Assembly: GCA_017623155.1 (NCBI GenBank)
Contig: JAGAPR010000034.1
Location: forward strand, 1 to 48,131
DNA length: 48,131 bases
Direction of reading: 5' to 3'
Source of the DNA: Prevotella sp.
GTDB lineage: Bacteria > Bacteroidota > Bacteroidia > Bacteroidales > Bacteroidaceae
Positions 34,168 to 42,562 of the stretch are shown piece by piece (position 1 is the first letter of the stretch; each line of letters starts with the position of its first letter). The notes under the pieces are model-generated. The model saw only the letters and a program-made list of their open reading frames with translations. It searched no databases and had not been told where the DNA came from. Position numbers and translations under genes: made by a program.

Positions 34168-34791
34168 TTACTTCTCTCTCTGATATGTTATCTCATAATA
34201 ACACGGGTACACACTTGAAGTGGCGTATGAATGCCCTTGGGTGTGAGGTACAATCAAACGCACTTTCGCTATTTCCGCATCGGGGGTCGTTTGACGCCCT
34301 ACCCTGATGTATTGCAGCGGCACGAGCCACCCTGCCGGCACCGAAGCTCCATATGTGCTGTACATTACTCCCGAACTGAACGATGCCGTGTATTGGCTGC
34401 CGGTGCGTGTCACAGTCATCTTGTCATAGTTTCTCGGGCTGTAATCATTGCGCGACTGTATCGCCTTGTCCTTGATATTATACTCCAGATACCGGCACAA
34501 CAGGTTCACCTGCTTATTCTCTTCGAGCTTTTCGCCGGCACCCTTGCGCACTATCTGCATGTAAACGCCGCTGTTGGTAAGATATACGAACTCATTCTTT
34601 TCCACCGAAGTAGAATCTCCCTGTGCATGGAAAGTACCCTCACCTATAACGTTTATCTTCTCGCTTCGGATATATTCACTGATGGCGTCACGCTCTTTCT
34701 CTTTCATCTCGCCGTAAGTCTCATAATCGTCGCATGAGGTAAACGACAGCAATGCCGCCAGCGCGACAAACAGAATTAAAGGCTTTTTCAT
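34168..34791 (-). CDS. DUF4827 lipoprotein (FKBP-like)
   Basis: A 207-residue lipoprotein. The signal peptide ends in LSFTSC with the lipidated Cys at 20. The mature part (about 30-205) matches what I recall of DUF4827, a Bacteroidota-specific FKBP-like fold: KEKERDAISEYIRSEKINVI, a YxxG-type strand set and LVPLQYIRVGRQTTPDAEIAKVRLIVPHTQGH, where FKBP proteins end in a conserved strand. Peptidyl-prolyl isomerase activity is not assured. It has its own promoter box and lies between the DHH phosphoesterase and glmM genes. Confidence 0.85.
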   Translation of the reverse strand: MKKPLILFVALAALLSFTSCDDYETYGEMKEKERDAISEYIRSEKINVIGEGTFHAQGDSTSVEKNEFVYLTNSGVYMQIVRKGAGEKLEENKQVNLLCRYLEYNIKDKAIQSRNDYSPRNYDKMTVTRTGSQYTASFSSGVMYSTYGASVPAGWLVPLQYIRVGRQTTPDAEIAKVRLIVPHTQGHSYATSSVYPCYYEITYQREK

Positions 34792-34838
34792 TCTTGTCTT
34801 TTATTTATTACTGTATACTAATTAACATTCACAACTCG

Positions 34839-34846
34839 CAAAGGTA
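34839..34846 (-). promoter_or_regulatory. DUF4827 gene promoter -7 box
   Basis: On the minus strand TACCTTTG, with a TTG 22 bp upstream (34869-34871). The leader to the start at 34791 would be about 40 nt. Confidence 0.6.
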
Positions 34847-34878
34847 ATAAAATATGGCCTAATACAGGCAATATTTGC

Positions 34879-35913
34879 CTACTTTAACGTGCTTGAGAAA
34901 TGATATATGGCTTTTTTCGTTATTTCGACAGCCTCATCCATGCTGCATTCCAGTCGTCCGCCGGAAGCATTCAGATGTCCGCCTCCGTTGAAAAACTCTT
35001 CCGCCACCTTGTTACAGGGGAAGTTTCCCACCGACCGAAGACTCACAAGTATCAGATTGGGCCGTTCGGTATCCTCGCGCAAAGAGATAGACAGACGCAG
35101 GCCCTTTATCTGCAACGGCATATTGACAAGTCCTTCCGCGTCACCCTTGATAAACCGGAAGCGGCGCTGTTCCTGCTTGGTGATGGTGAAGAATGCCGCA
35201 TGATATTCGCTAAACACCTCCAATTTGCAATAAAGCACATAGCCGATGAGTCTCAAACGATTCTCACTGTAATTGTGATACACGTTGCGATAGATCTTGT
35301 CCTTGTCTATTCCTTTTGTCAGCAACTGACTTATGATGAAGAAAATATCGGGCGACGAACTGTTGTATACGAAGCCGCCGGTATCTGTCATCATGCCGCA
35401 ATAAACGGGAGCGGCAAACTGTGAGGTCATCATGTCAAAGCCGCCGAGCTGCCATACCAGCCGAAAAACAATCTCGCAGGTGGAACACATCTCGGGATGA
35501 GACACGACGAGAGCACACTCCATCGCGGGCTCGAGATGATGGTCTACCATCACCTTGCGCGCCGTCGCGCTTTCAAGCGATGCAGTCATGGCATCCACAC
35601 GCCGCGCATCATTGAAGTCGAGACAGAAGATAAGGTCGGCTCCGGCAAGCACGGCGTCGGCCTCGGCGGTATGTTTGTCATAACGCAATATCTTTTCTGT
35701 GTTCGGCATCCACTGCAAATAGTCGGGAAAAAGATCGGGAACCATCACCACCGGCTTCTTGCCGCGGTAACGCAGATACTCGGCCATGCCGAGACAAGAG
35801 CCTATGGCATCGCCGTCGGGATTGGTGTGACAGCACAAAACGATGCTTTGCGACTCTTCGATGAGCGCGTTCAGCATGTCGTGCTCGTCCTGTGATAGTA
35901 TATTTTTAAGCAT
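34879..35913 (-). CDS. DHH/DHHA1 phosphoesterase (NrnA-like)
   Basis: A Mn-dependent phosphoesterase of the oligoribonuclease / 3'-phosphoadenosine-5'-phosphate phosphatase / cyclic-dinucleotide phosphodiesterase group. In 344 residues it shows HTNPDGDAIGS (29-39), LDFND near 99, the DHH motif in VDHHLEP near 122, and the DHHA1 domain with GGGHLNASGG near 315. No sensor or membrane domain is present, so it resembles NrnA rather than GdpP. Its -7 box lies 7 bp from the ATG. Confidence 0.92.
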   Translation of the reverse strand: MLKNILSQDEHDMLNALIEESQSIVLCCHTNPDGDAIGSCLGMAEYLRYRGKKPVVMVPDLFPDYLQWMPNTEKILRYDKHTAEADAVLAGADLIFCLDFNDARRVDAMTASLESATARKVMVDHHLEPAMECALVVSHPEMCSTCEIVFRLVWQLGGFDMMTSQFAAPVYCGMMTDTGGFVYNSSSPDIFFIISQLLTKGIDKDKIYRNVYHNYSENRLRLIGYVLYCKLEVFSEYHAAFFTITKQEQRRFRFIKGDAEGLVNMPLQIKGLRLSISLREDTERPNLILVSLRSVGNFPCNKVAEEFFNGGGHLNASGGRLECSMDEAVEITKKAIYHFSSTLK

Positions 35914-35920
35914 AATGGCA

Positions 35921-35928
35921 CAAAGGTA
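35921..35928 (-). promoter_or_regulatory. DHH gene promoter -7 box close to the ATG
   Basis: On the minus strand TACCTTTG, separated from the ATG at 35913 by 7 bp. No TTTG is found at the standard -33 distance. Confidence 0.5.
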
Positions 35929-36104
35929 CGAAAAAGATGAGACATTATATAATTAATAACAAGGAAGTATTGATAAAAAAGCAGATTGACAATATCGCCA
36001 TGTCAACAATCAGCGTGCATGACGGCATTATGCAGACATGCACGCTGACATGATGTTTCAATGCGGCCGAAGCCGCATTCCGATTTCCTTGAATATATCC
36101 GGTA

Positions 36105-37016
36105 TCAGAACAAGCCGGCCGGATATACGCCCTCGTCGACGAGGCTCTGTATCTTGTCTACCACCGACTGGCGGTCGGCCGAGTATGTCACTCCAAACCA
36201 TTTGCTCGTGGTGTCGAGTACCTTCACCGTGGCTGTTTTCTCGCAGATGAGCTTGTTGACCATCAGCGGAATAAAGAATTCGGCTTTGAGATTTTCCATG
36301 TTCTTCGGGTCTGAGAGGAATTCTTTGAAATATTCCTCGCTATGCTCGAAGTAATCGGGTGTGAAGCCCCACATGTTCATCGACACGGGCGTGTTGTCGT
36401 CTACCGGCACCCACTCTCCGTTATCGTCCTTGTAGCATATCGGACCGTTCACGCGCATGATTTCCGTGCGCTCTACTACGGTGGTAAGATGCTCGTCGGC
36501 GTCTTTTGAACAGATGCCGCGGGCCACGCTTCCGTTTTCAGACAACGTGTTGCCTACACGGAAGCCCACCATCGCATAATTGTTCTTGCTGCCTTCGGGC
36601 AGGTCGGCAAGGAATTTACCTATCACCATAAACGCGTCGCGATTGTAGAAATCGTCGCAGTTTATCACGCAGAACGGCTCTTTCACCACGTCTTTCGCCA
36701 TGAGCACGGCATGGTTCGTGCCCCACGGCTTCACGCGGTCGGCTGGACACTCAAAACCCTCCGGCAGCGCGTCGAGACTTTGAAAACAAAGCTCTACGGG
36801 CACATGTCCCTCGTATTTTTTAAGAACTTTCTCACGAAAATCGTCCTCGAAATCCTTGCGTATGATAAAAACTATCTTTCCAAATCCGGCCTTTATGGCG
36901 TCATAGATGGAATAGTCCATGATTGTCTCACCGTTGGGGCCGAGTCCGTCGAGTTGTTTCAAGCCACCGTATCGGCTGCCCATTCCGGCAGCCAAGAGTA
37001 ATAAAGTTGGTTTCAT
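36105..37016 (-). CDS. Sugar-phosphate nucleotidyltransferase-like protein
   Basis: A 303-residue protein with the nucleotidyltransferase fold: the nucleotide-binding loop LLAAGMGSRYGGLKQL at 7-22, PWGTNHAVL near 98, and the metal-site strand VINCDDFY near 118. The body is that of the NTP_transferase family, but the C-terminal beta-helix of acyl- or acetyl-transferring relatives is absent and the residues defining base or sugar cannot be assigned. It is a single gene with its own promoter box (37058-37065). The next gene upstream is separated by a terminator. Confidence 0.85.
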   Translation of the reverse strand: MKPTLLLLAAGMGSRYGGLKQLDGLGPNGETIMDYSIYDAIKAGFGKIVFIIRKDFEDDFREKVLKKYEGHVPVELCFQSLDALPEGFECPADRVKPWGTNHAVLMAKDVVKEPFCVINCDDFYNRDAFMVIGKFLADLPEGSKNNYAMVGFRVGNTLSENGSVARGICSKDADEHLTTVVERTEIMRVNGPICYKDDNGEWVPVDDNTPVSMNMWGFTPDYFEHSEEYFKEFLSDPKNMENLKAEFFIPLMVNKLICEKTATVKVLDTTSKWFGVTYSADRQSVVDKIQSLVDEGVYPAGLF

Positions 37017-37057
37017 GATGTTATTATATTTTGTTATATCATTAATCTGTCTGTATG

Positions 37058-37065
37058 CAAAAGTA
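37058..37065 (-). promoter_or_regulatory. Nucleotidyltransferase gene promoter -7 box
   Basis: On the minus strand TACTTTTG (TAnnTTTG) with a TTG about 22 bp upstream, 41 bp before the start. Confidence 0.6.
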
Positions 37066-37201
37066 ATAAATAATTCCGAAACGTGACAATTAATATTGTG
37101 TTATTTGCAAGAAAAATAATTATTACTTCCCGACAATACCAATCTCTATGCCGCAAGTCTTAATCTTTGTTTTCCATCTATTCGCCCCCGACAGCCATAT
37201 C

Positions 37202-37247
37202 ATAAAAGCCCATACTGACTGATATATTCAGATAGTATGGGCTTTTA
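37202..37247 (-). terminator. Terminator of the GH25/zinc-ribbon operon
   Basis: ATAAAAGCCCATACT (37202-37216) pairs perfectly with AGTATGGGCTTTTAT (37233-37247). Transcribed on the minus strand it ends the zinc-ribbon gene transcript, with the T-rich end within the stem. Confidence 0.85.
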
Positions 37248-37299
37248 TATTATCGTTTGCTTTCAATGATTTGCCGCAAACGCATTGTTTTTGTCTTTT

Positions 37300-38442
37300 T
37301 CACTGCACGATTTTCTTCATGTTCAGCACACCGATTTTTCCGTCGGAGGTGACTTTTGCATCCACTTTATACGTGCAGAAAGTCTCTTTGTCGGCATCCG
37401 TGCGGTCTATTTTCATGTCCACCGTGAACGATACGCCGTATTCACGGCCTCCGTCGGCTGTTTCCTGCTTGTCTATTTTCCAGTCGCCGTTGGGCCTGAA
37501 TGTCATTGAATTGATGTCTTCCGGCTCATGCAGGCGTGCCATGTAACTGAGCACATCGCTCTTTGTTGCGTTTGCCTTGTGCAGAAAATCGTCCATCACA
37601 GGACTTATCGATGCCGTCAGTCCTGCTTCGTCGTTGGCGGCAAGCGCATTGAAGAATGTTGTGAACAGGCGACTCACAGAAGCCTTGTCGCCATCATCCA
37701 CACGCTTGGACTCCATAAGGTCGAACTTGTCGCGAGCCTCGTCGATATACATTCCGTCGGCATGTGCGTCGATATATTCGCGATATGAATCGCGGGTATC
37801 GGCCTGTACGGCCGCGAGCCAGTCGAGAGAGTCTATCTTTATCTTTGCCTCCACATTGTGAGCGCTTTCCGGATGTAATCTCATATAACGCTCAAATGCC
37901 GTCTTCGTGCCGTTGACAAGCGCGTCGTTCCACTCCGAATCCATCTTGCCGAGCCTGTCGAGACAAGCCAGAACCGAGTCGCGATGCTCTGCGGGAGCAT
38001 CCTTATACATGTCGAGATATGTTTGCAGCACGGCCGGTTCTTCGCTCGATACCGCGTTTTCAAATGCTTCCAACTCATTGCGTTGCTGCTCGCCTGTATA
38101 GAAATACAATCCAACGAATACCGCTATCAGCACAATGACGAAACAAACGGCGAATATCGTATAACTCTTTTTAGTGCTTTTCGGGGTTTCCGGCGCGCCG
38201 GCCGGTTCACCTGCGGGTGTCGACGACCGCGCCTCTCCATCTTGTGCCGCGCTGTTGAGGCCGGCGACAACAGGGTGCAACTGATGACCGCAGCCCGGAC
38301 ATAAATCCTGATTGTTGAACACTACCTCCCCGCATTCGGGGCATTTCATTACTTTTCCGGCTATCTCCACGCCACAACTCGGGCATGTCTTGGCTTTATC
38401 GCTGACCTGATGGCCGCACTCCGGACATTTTATTATTGCCAT
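37300..38442 (-). CDS. Double zinc-ribbon membrane protein
   Basis: A 380-residue protein of unknown function. Two zinc ribbons open the sequence (C6, C9, C20, C23 and C34, C37, C48, C51). A proline- and glycine-rich linker (about 60-93) leads to one membrane helix (about 95-118). A helical region (about 120-240) and a C-terminal domain resembling NTF2-like folds (about 245-378; RLFTTFFNALAANDEAGLTASISPVMDDFL) should lie on the outer face. The topology therefore puts the ribbons in the cytoplasm. It starts 13 bp after the GH25 gene and shares its transcript. Confidence 0.8.
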   Translation of the reverse strand: MAIIKCPECGHQVSDKAKTCPSCGVEIAGKVMKCPECGEVVFNNQDLCPGCGHQLHPVVAGLNSAAQDGEARSSTPAGEPAGAPETPKSTKKSYTIFAVCFVIVLIAVFVGLYFYTGEQQRNELEAFENAVSSEEPAVLQTYLDMYKDAPAEHRDSVLACLDRLGKMDSEWNDALVNGTKTAFERYMRLHPESAHNVEAKIKIDSLDWLAAVQADTRDSYREYIDAHADGMYIDEARDKFDLMESKRVDDGDKASVSRLFTTFFNALAANDEAGLTASISPVMDDFLHKANATKSDVLSYMARLHEPEDINSMTFRPNGDWKIDKQETADGGREYGVSFTVDMKIDRTDADKETFCTYKVDAKVTSDGKIGVLNMKKIVQ

Positions 38443-38455
38443 AATTTTACTGTTT

Positions 38456-39166
38456 TTATTTTTCCGATGCTTTGATATTACGCCTGTATCTTATTTCGCG
38501 CAGGCTGTGATTTCCCATAAATCTGCTTTTATCCACATATCCGTTGACACCTTTGAGGCTCCCCTTGCCGGTATACTGCCACATTGTTATGTCGCGCTCG
38601 TCGGCCAGCACCGGTTCCCTATCGGTATATTGGGCTATCATCAGCTGATAGTCGTCTACCTTTCCGCACAGGTGCTTGTTGTAAAAGTTGGTATATGTGT
38701 ATAATAAAGGCTTCTGCCGGTATGCCTCTTCCACAAGTTGAAGAAACTTGAAAAGCGAGTCGCAAAACTCGTCTGTATCGTATCCGCCGGCCGATTCGAT
38801 GTCTATCATCGGGATAAGGTCTTGGTCGCCGGGCAGACATTGCGTCTTGAAGTTCTCCAACTGCTTCACCTGTTCGGTCTTCGGCCGGTAGAAATGATAA
38901 CTGCCCACTTTCAGCCCATGACGGTGAGCCAGCTCTATGTTGCGTTCATATCGCTCGTCTATCCTGTCGCCGCCCTCGGTGGCTTTCAGATATACGTATG
39001 CCATTTTTGCGTTTTCGCCCACCGTCTCCCAGAACACTTCGCCTTGATAATGGCTCATGTCTATTCCGTGGACGTGCGTACAAGTATCTTCACACTGCTC
39101 GTAAAAATCTTGGCTTCGGGCACATAGAGAGATTAAAAGCAGCGATATTATTGTCAAATATTTCAT
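38456..39166 (-). CDS. GH25 family lysozyme-like muramidase
   Basis: A 236-residue exported enzyme expected to cut peptidoglycan between N-acetylmuramic acid and N-acetylglucosamine. The signal peptide (about 1-19) ends in ARSQ. The GH25 barrel starts with HGIDMSHYQG (D36), continues with VYLKATEGG, and holds the catalytic pair in MIDIES (D122, E124). The length is normal for a single catalytic domain. It is first in an operon with the double zinc-ribbon membrane protein and divergent from the C11 peptidase. Confidence 0.92.
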   Translation of the reverse strand: MKYLTIISLLLISLCARSQDFYEQCEDTCTHVHGIDMSHYQGEVFWETVGENAKMAYVYLKATEGGDRIDERYERNIELAHRHGLKVGSYHFYRPKTEQVKQLENFKTQCLPGDQDLIPMIDIESAGGYDTDEFCDSLFKFLQLVEEAYRQKPLLYTYTNFYNKHLCGKVDDYQLMIAQYTDREPVLADERDITMWQYTGKGSLKGVNGYVDKSRFMGNHSLREIRYRRNIKASEK

Positions 39167-39189
39167 TGTTTGATAACAAAATTAGATTG

Positions 39190-39197
39190 CAAAGATA
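39190..39197 (-). promoter_or_regulatory. GH25 operon promoter -7 box
   Basis: On the minus strand TATCTTTG, 23 bp before the GH25 start. It is back to back with the C11 peptidase promoter 22 bp away. Confidence 0.6.
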
Positions 39198-39219
39198 CTA
39201 ACTATTGATAAAATAAATG

Positions 39220-39227
39220 TAACTTTG
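39220..39227 (+). promoter_or_regulatory. C11 peptidase promoter -7 box
   Basis: TAACTTTG, 17 bp before the ATG at 39245. The -33 regions of this and the divergent GH25 promoter must overlap the opposite -7 box. Confidence 0.6.
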
Positions 39228-39244
39228 CCCGAAAATATTGAGAT

Positions 39245-40507
39245 ATGAGGTATTTATTGACCATGATTTGCACGGCATTCCTGATCATGTCGTGCGGTAG
39301 CGACAACGACGAGGCCGGCGGAAAAGAACCTGATGCCATCGCCAAGCGCACGGTGATGGCATACATAATGGCGGAAAACAACCTGTCGGGAAATGCCGTT
39401 GAAGACCTGAGAGAGATGAAAGAAGGCTCGAGAAACATTCCGGGCGATGTCAATCTTGTGGTTTTCGTTGACAATACGGACAGAAATACACCGCCATATA
39501 TAGCGAAAATATCCGGCGGAAAGATATATAAAGACAAGGAATACAACAAAGCCGGAGAAGAGTTTTACGCCTCCGACCCGCAACGAATGGGCGAAGCACT
39601 GAACCGAATGATGACCGCCTATCCCGCCGAAGAGTACGGACTGATACTGTGGGGGCACGCGAGCGGATGGCTGATGGCCAAAGACACTGTCGATTATCAT
39701 GCGGCAACGGCCGAAAGCAAGACAATGCACAGAGCCTACGGATATGACAACGGCAGCGACATGGGAAACGGCACACACCGCAAATGGATAAACATTCCCA
39801 CACTCGCAAGAGTGCTCGAGAGCATGCCGCAACGGTTTAAGTTCATACTGGCCGACATTTGCAATTTCCAATGCGCCGAAGTGGCATACGAACTGCGAAA
39901 CGTGACCGACTTCATTATAGGTTCGCCGGCCGAAATTCCCGGAATCGGCGCACCTTACGACAAAATAGCACCTTTGCTCTTCGGTCGTTCGGACGATTTC
40001 TACAAGCCCATTGTCGATACATATTTCGAGCAAAAAGACTATTACGGCAACACCACCCCGCTGTCTGTAATCAAGACAAGCGAGATGGAAAACCTCGCCG
40101 CCGTGACCGGCGATGCGCTCGGAGCACTTGCAGCGGGCGTTGACATCGACACCGAAAACGCAATTTTTTATTTCGGAGAAAAACGTGGAACAACCATATA
40201 TAAAACACTTACCGACATAAACTGCGTGATGAAAGACAACCTGCCGGATGCCGCGTTATACGACAATTGGAAAGAGCAACTTGACCGGACGGTGGTATAC
40301 AGGACGTGGACAAAGACATGGACAACATCATATCCGCTTAATTTCCTGTTCGAAGATGCCGGCGAACACTACGGTGGCATGAGCATGTTTTTCCCGAAAG
40401 CCGAATACGACGGCATGGTTTTTTCATACGATTACAACAACGACATAAAGCTGTTGCAATGGTATTATGCCGTAGGAATGGAGCGTTTTTACCAAAATCG
40501 GGAATAA
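39245..40507 (+). CDS. Clostripain-family (C11) cysteine peptidase lipoprotein
   Basis: A surface or periplasmic lipoprotein of 420 residues (lipobox LIMSC, C17). The C11/caspase-like fold is indicated by the catalytic His138 in LILWGHASGW and Cys206 in ILADICNFQ, each at the end of a hydrophobic strand. Other family marks are the start of the fold (KRTVMAYIMAENNLSG) and the C-terminal GMSMFFP strand. Members usually cut after Arg or Lys. It is a single-gene unit. Confidence 0.9.
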   Translation: MRYLLTMICTAFLIMSCGSDNDEAGGKEPDAIAKRTVMAYIMAENNLSGNAVEDLREMKEGSRNIPGDVNLVVFVDNTDRNTPPYIAKISGGKIYKDKEYNKAGEEFYASDPQRMGEALNRMMTAYPAEEYGLILWGHASGWLMAKDTVDYHAATAESKTMHRAYGYDNGSDMGNGTHRKWINIPTLARVLESMPQRFKFILADICNFQCAEVAYELRNVTDFIIGSPAEIPGIGAPYDKIAPLLFGRSDDFYKPIVDTYFEQKDYYGNTTPLSVIKTSEMENLAAVTGDALGALAAGVDIDTENAIFYFGEKRGTTIYKTLTDINCVMKDNLPDAALYDNWKEQLDRTVVYRTWTKTWTTSYPLNFLFEDAGEHYGGMSMFFPKAEYDGMVFSYDYNNDIKLLQWYYAVGMERFYQNRE

Positions 40508-40558
40508 TTGACAAAAAAAGCATACATCATTTTCAGTACTTATAGCATTTATTGAAAT

Positions 40559-40648
40559 GTTACAAGGCCGTTGTAACATCATTACAAGGCCGTTGTAACA
40601 TCATTACAAGGCCGTTGTAACACCATTACAAGGCCGTTGTAACACCAC
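40559..40648. repeat. Four tandem 22-bp palindromic units upstream of glnS
   Basis: Units start at 40561, 40583, 40605 and 40627; each contains TACAAGGCCGTTGTAAC followed by ATCAT, ACCAT or ACCAC. Each unit is itself an interrupted palindrome (TTACAA-ggccg-TTGTAA). It occupies the middle of the 317-bp gap 40508-40824. It ends 82 bp before the first glnS promoter box. Confidence 0.92.
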
Positions 40649-40729
40649 AGATTTAATATTTTTAATGTTAAAATACGGCTCTTACAGTAAAAAAATATAC
40701 ACCACAACAGTTATCAAATATTTATTTCG

Positions 40730-40793
40730 TAACTTTGCACTTTACATAATTATATACATACAGTGGGTTTTTGTCATATATTTAGTAACTTTG
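40730..40793 (+). promoter_or_regulatory. Two tandem glnS operon promoters
   Basis: TAACTTTG occurs at 40730-40737 and again at 40786-40793, 56 bp apart, each followed by CACT and preceded by similar AT-rich DNA (ATATTTA), as if a promoter had been duplicated. The second is 31 bp before the glnS ATG. Confidence 0.7.
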
Positions 40794-40824
40794 CACTCAC
40801 AAATACAAAAAACATAAGATTATT

Positions 40825-42540
40825 ATGACTGAGAAAAATTGTAGTGAAAACGAAGAGAAAAGAAGTTTGAGCTTCGTTGAACAAATGGTGGAAAACGACC
40901 TCGCGGAGGGGAAAAACGGCGGAAGAATACAAACACGCTTCCCGCCCGAGCCTAACGGATATATACATATAGGACATGCCAAGGCTATTTGCATGGACTT
41001 CGGAGTGGCCGAAAACTATGGCGGAGTGTGCAACCTGCGCTTCGACGACACCAACCCTTCAAAAGAAGACACCGAATATGTAGACTCGATACTGAACGAC
41101 ATCAAATGGCTCGGTTTCAAATGGGGCAACGTCTACTACGCATCCGATTACTTCCCGCAGTTGTGGGACTTCGCCGTATGGATGATAAAAAACAACCTCG
41201 CATACATCGACGAACAGACATCAGAACAGATTGCCGAGCAGAAAGGCACCCCGACAACACCGGGAAAACCAAGCCCCTATCGCGACAGACCGATAGAGGA
41301 AAGCCTCGAACTGTTCAACAAGATGAATACCCCCGAAGCCGTGGAAGGCTCGATGGTGCTGAGGGCCAAGATGGATATGGCCAATCCCAACATGCACTTC
41401 CGCGACCCGGTGATGTATCGCATCATACATACACCGCATCATCGCACCGGAACAAAGTGGCACGCTTACCCGATGTATGACTTCGCACACGGGCAAAGCG
41501 ACTATTTCGAGGGCGTGACCCACTCGATATGCACATTGGAATTTGTGCCCCACCGCCCGCTATATGACAAGTTCATAGACCTGCTCAAAGAGTCGGAGAA
41601 CAAAACGGAAGACAAGGCCGGCTACCGACCGAGGCAGATAGAGTTTAACCGGCTGAACATCACTTACACGGTGATGAGCAAACGAAAACTGCACACACTC
41701 GTAGACGAGCATCTCGTGAACGGATGGGACGACCCGCGCATGCCCACAATATGCGGTATGAGACGACGCGGATACTCGGCCGAGAGCATAAGAAACTTCA
41801 TACGCTCAATCGGTTACACCAAGTTTGACGCACTGAACGACTACGCACTGCTCGAAGCGGCCGTGAGAGACGATCTCAACAAAAAAGCCACGCGCGTGTC
41901 GGCCGTGCTCAACCCCGTGAAACTTATCATCACAAACTATCCCGAAGGACAAACGGAAGAGATGGAAGCAGTGAACAATCCCGAAAACAAAGCAGAAGGC
42001 ACACACAACATAACATTCAGCCGCGAACTGTGGATTGAGCGCGAAGACTTCATGGAAGATGCTCCCAAAAAGTTCTTCCGCATGACACCGGGCAAGGAGG
42101 TAAGACTGAAAAACGCCTATATAATAATGTGCACCGGATGCAAAAAGAACGCCGACGGAGAGATTGAAGAAATCTATGCCGAATACGACCCGCAGAGCAA
42201 GAGCGGCATGGAGGGAGCAAACAGAAAAGTGAAAGGCACTCTGCACTGGCTGAGCACAGAACACTGCCTGCCCGCCGAGGTGCGCCTTTACGACAGATTG
42301 TTCAGCGTGGAGAACCCGTCGGCCGACGAGCGAGACTTCCGCGAACTGCTCAATCCTAACTCGTTGACAGTGCTCAACAACTGCTACATAGAGAAATTCA
42401 TCACGGAAAAGAACGTAGGCGACTTCCTGCAATTCCAACGTATCGGATATTTCACAATCGATCCGGACAGCACCGAGAGCAAGCCTGTATTCAACCGTAC
42501 GGTGGGACTGAAAGATACATGGGCGAAAATAAACAAATAA
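40825..42540 (+). CDS. glnS: Glutaminyl-tRNA synthetase
   Basis: Class I synthetase that charges tRNA-Gln. The 571-residue protein has the HIGH signature at 48-51 (PPEPNGYIHIGHAKA) and the KMSKS-equivalent MSKRK at 284-288. The two C-terminal beta-barrels for anticodon recognition follow (about 340-571). Length and motifs are normal. It is the first gene of a six-gene operon; the TPR gene follows after 22 bp. Bacteria without GlnS use GatCAB, and a bona fide GlnRS fits many Bacteroidales. Confidence 0.96.
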   Translation: MTEKNCSENEEKRSLSFVEQMVENDLAEGKNGGRIQTRFPPEPNGYIHIGHAKAICMDFGVAENYGGVCNLRFDDTNPSKEDTEYVDSILNDIKWLGFKWGNVYYASDYFPQLWDFAVWMIKNNLAYIDEQTSEQIAEQKGTPTTPGKPSPYRDRPIEESLELFNKMNTPEAVEGSMVLRAKMDMANPNMHFRDPVMYRIIHTPHHRTGTKWHAYPMYDFAHGQSDYFEGVTHSICTLEFVPHRPLYDKFIDLLKESENKTEDKAGYRPRQIEFNRLNITYTVMSKRKLHTLVDEHLVNGWDDPRMPTICGMRRRGYSAESIRNFIRSIGYTKFDALNDYALLEAAVRDDLNKKATRVSAVLNPVKLIITNYPEGQTEEMEAVNNPENKAEGTHNITFSRELWIEREDFMEDAPKKFFRMTPGKEVRLKNAYIIMCTGCKKNADGEIEEIYAEYDPQSKSGMEGANRKVKGTLHWLSTEHCLPAEVRLYDRLFSVENPSADERDFRELLNPNSLTVLNNCYIEKFITEKNVGDFLQFQRIGYFTIDPDSTESKPVFNRTVGLKDTWAKINK

Positions 42541-42562
42541 AAGCCGCGAAAAGAATATCATA

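Noticed and set aside
40559-40648. CRISPR array
   Set aside because: The four units are directly adjacent (22-bp period) with no spacers, and there are no cas genes.
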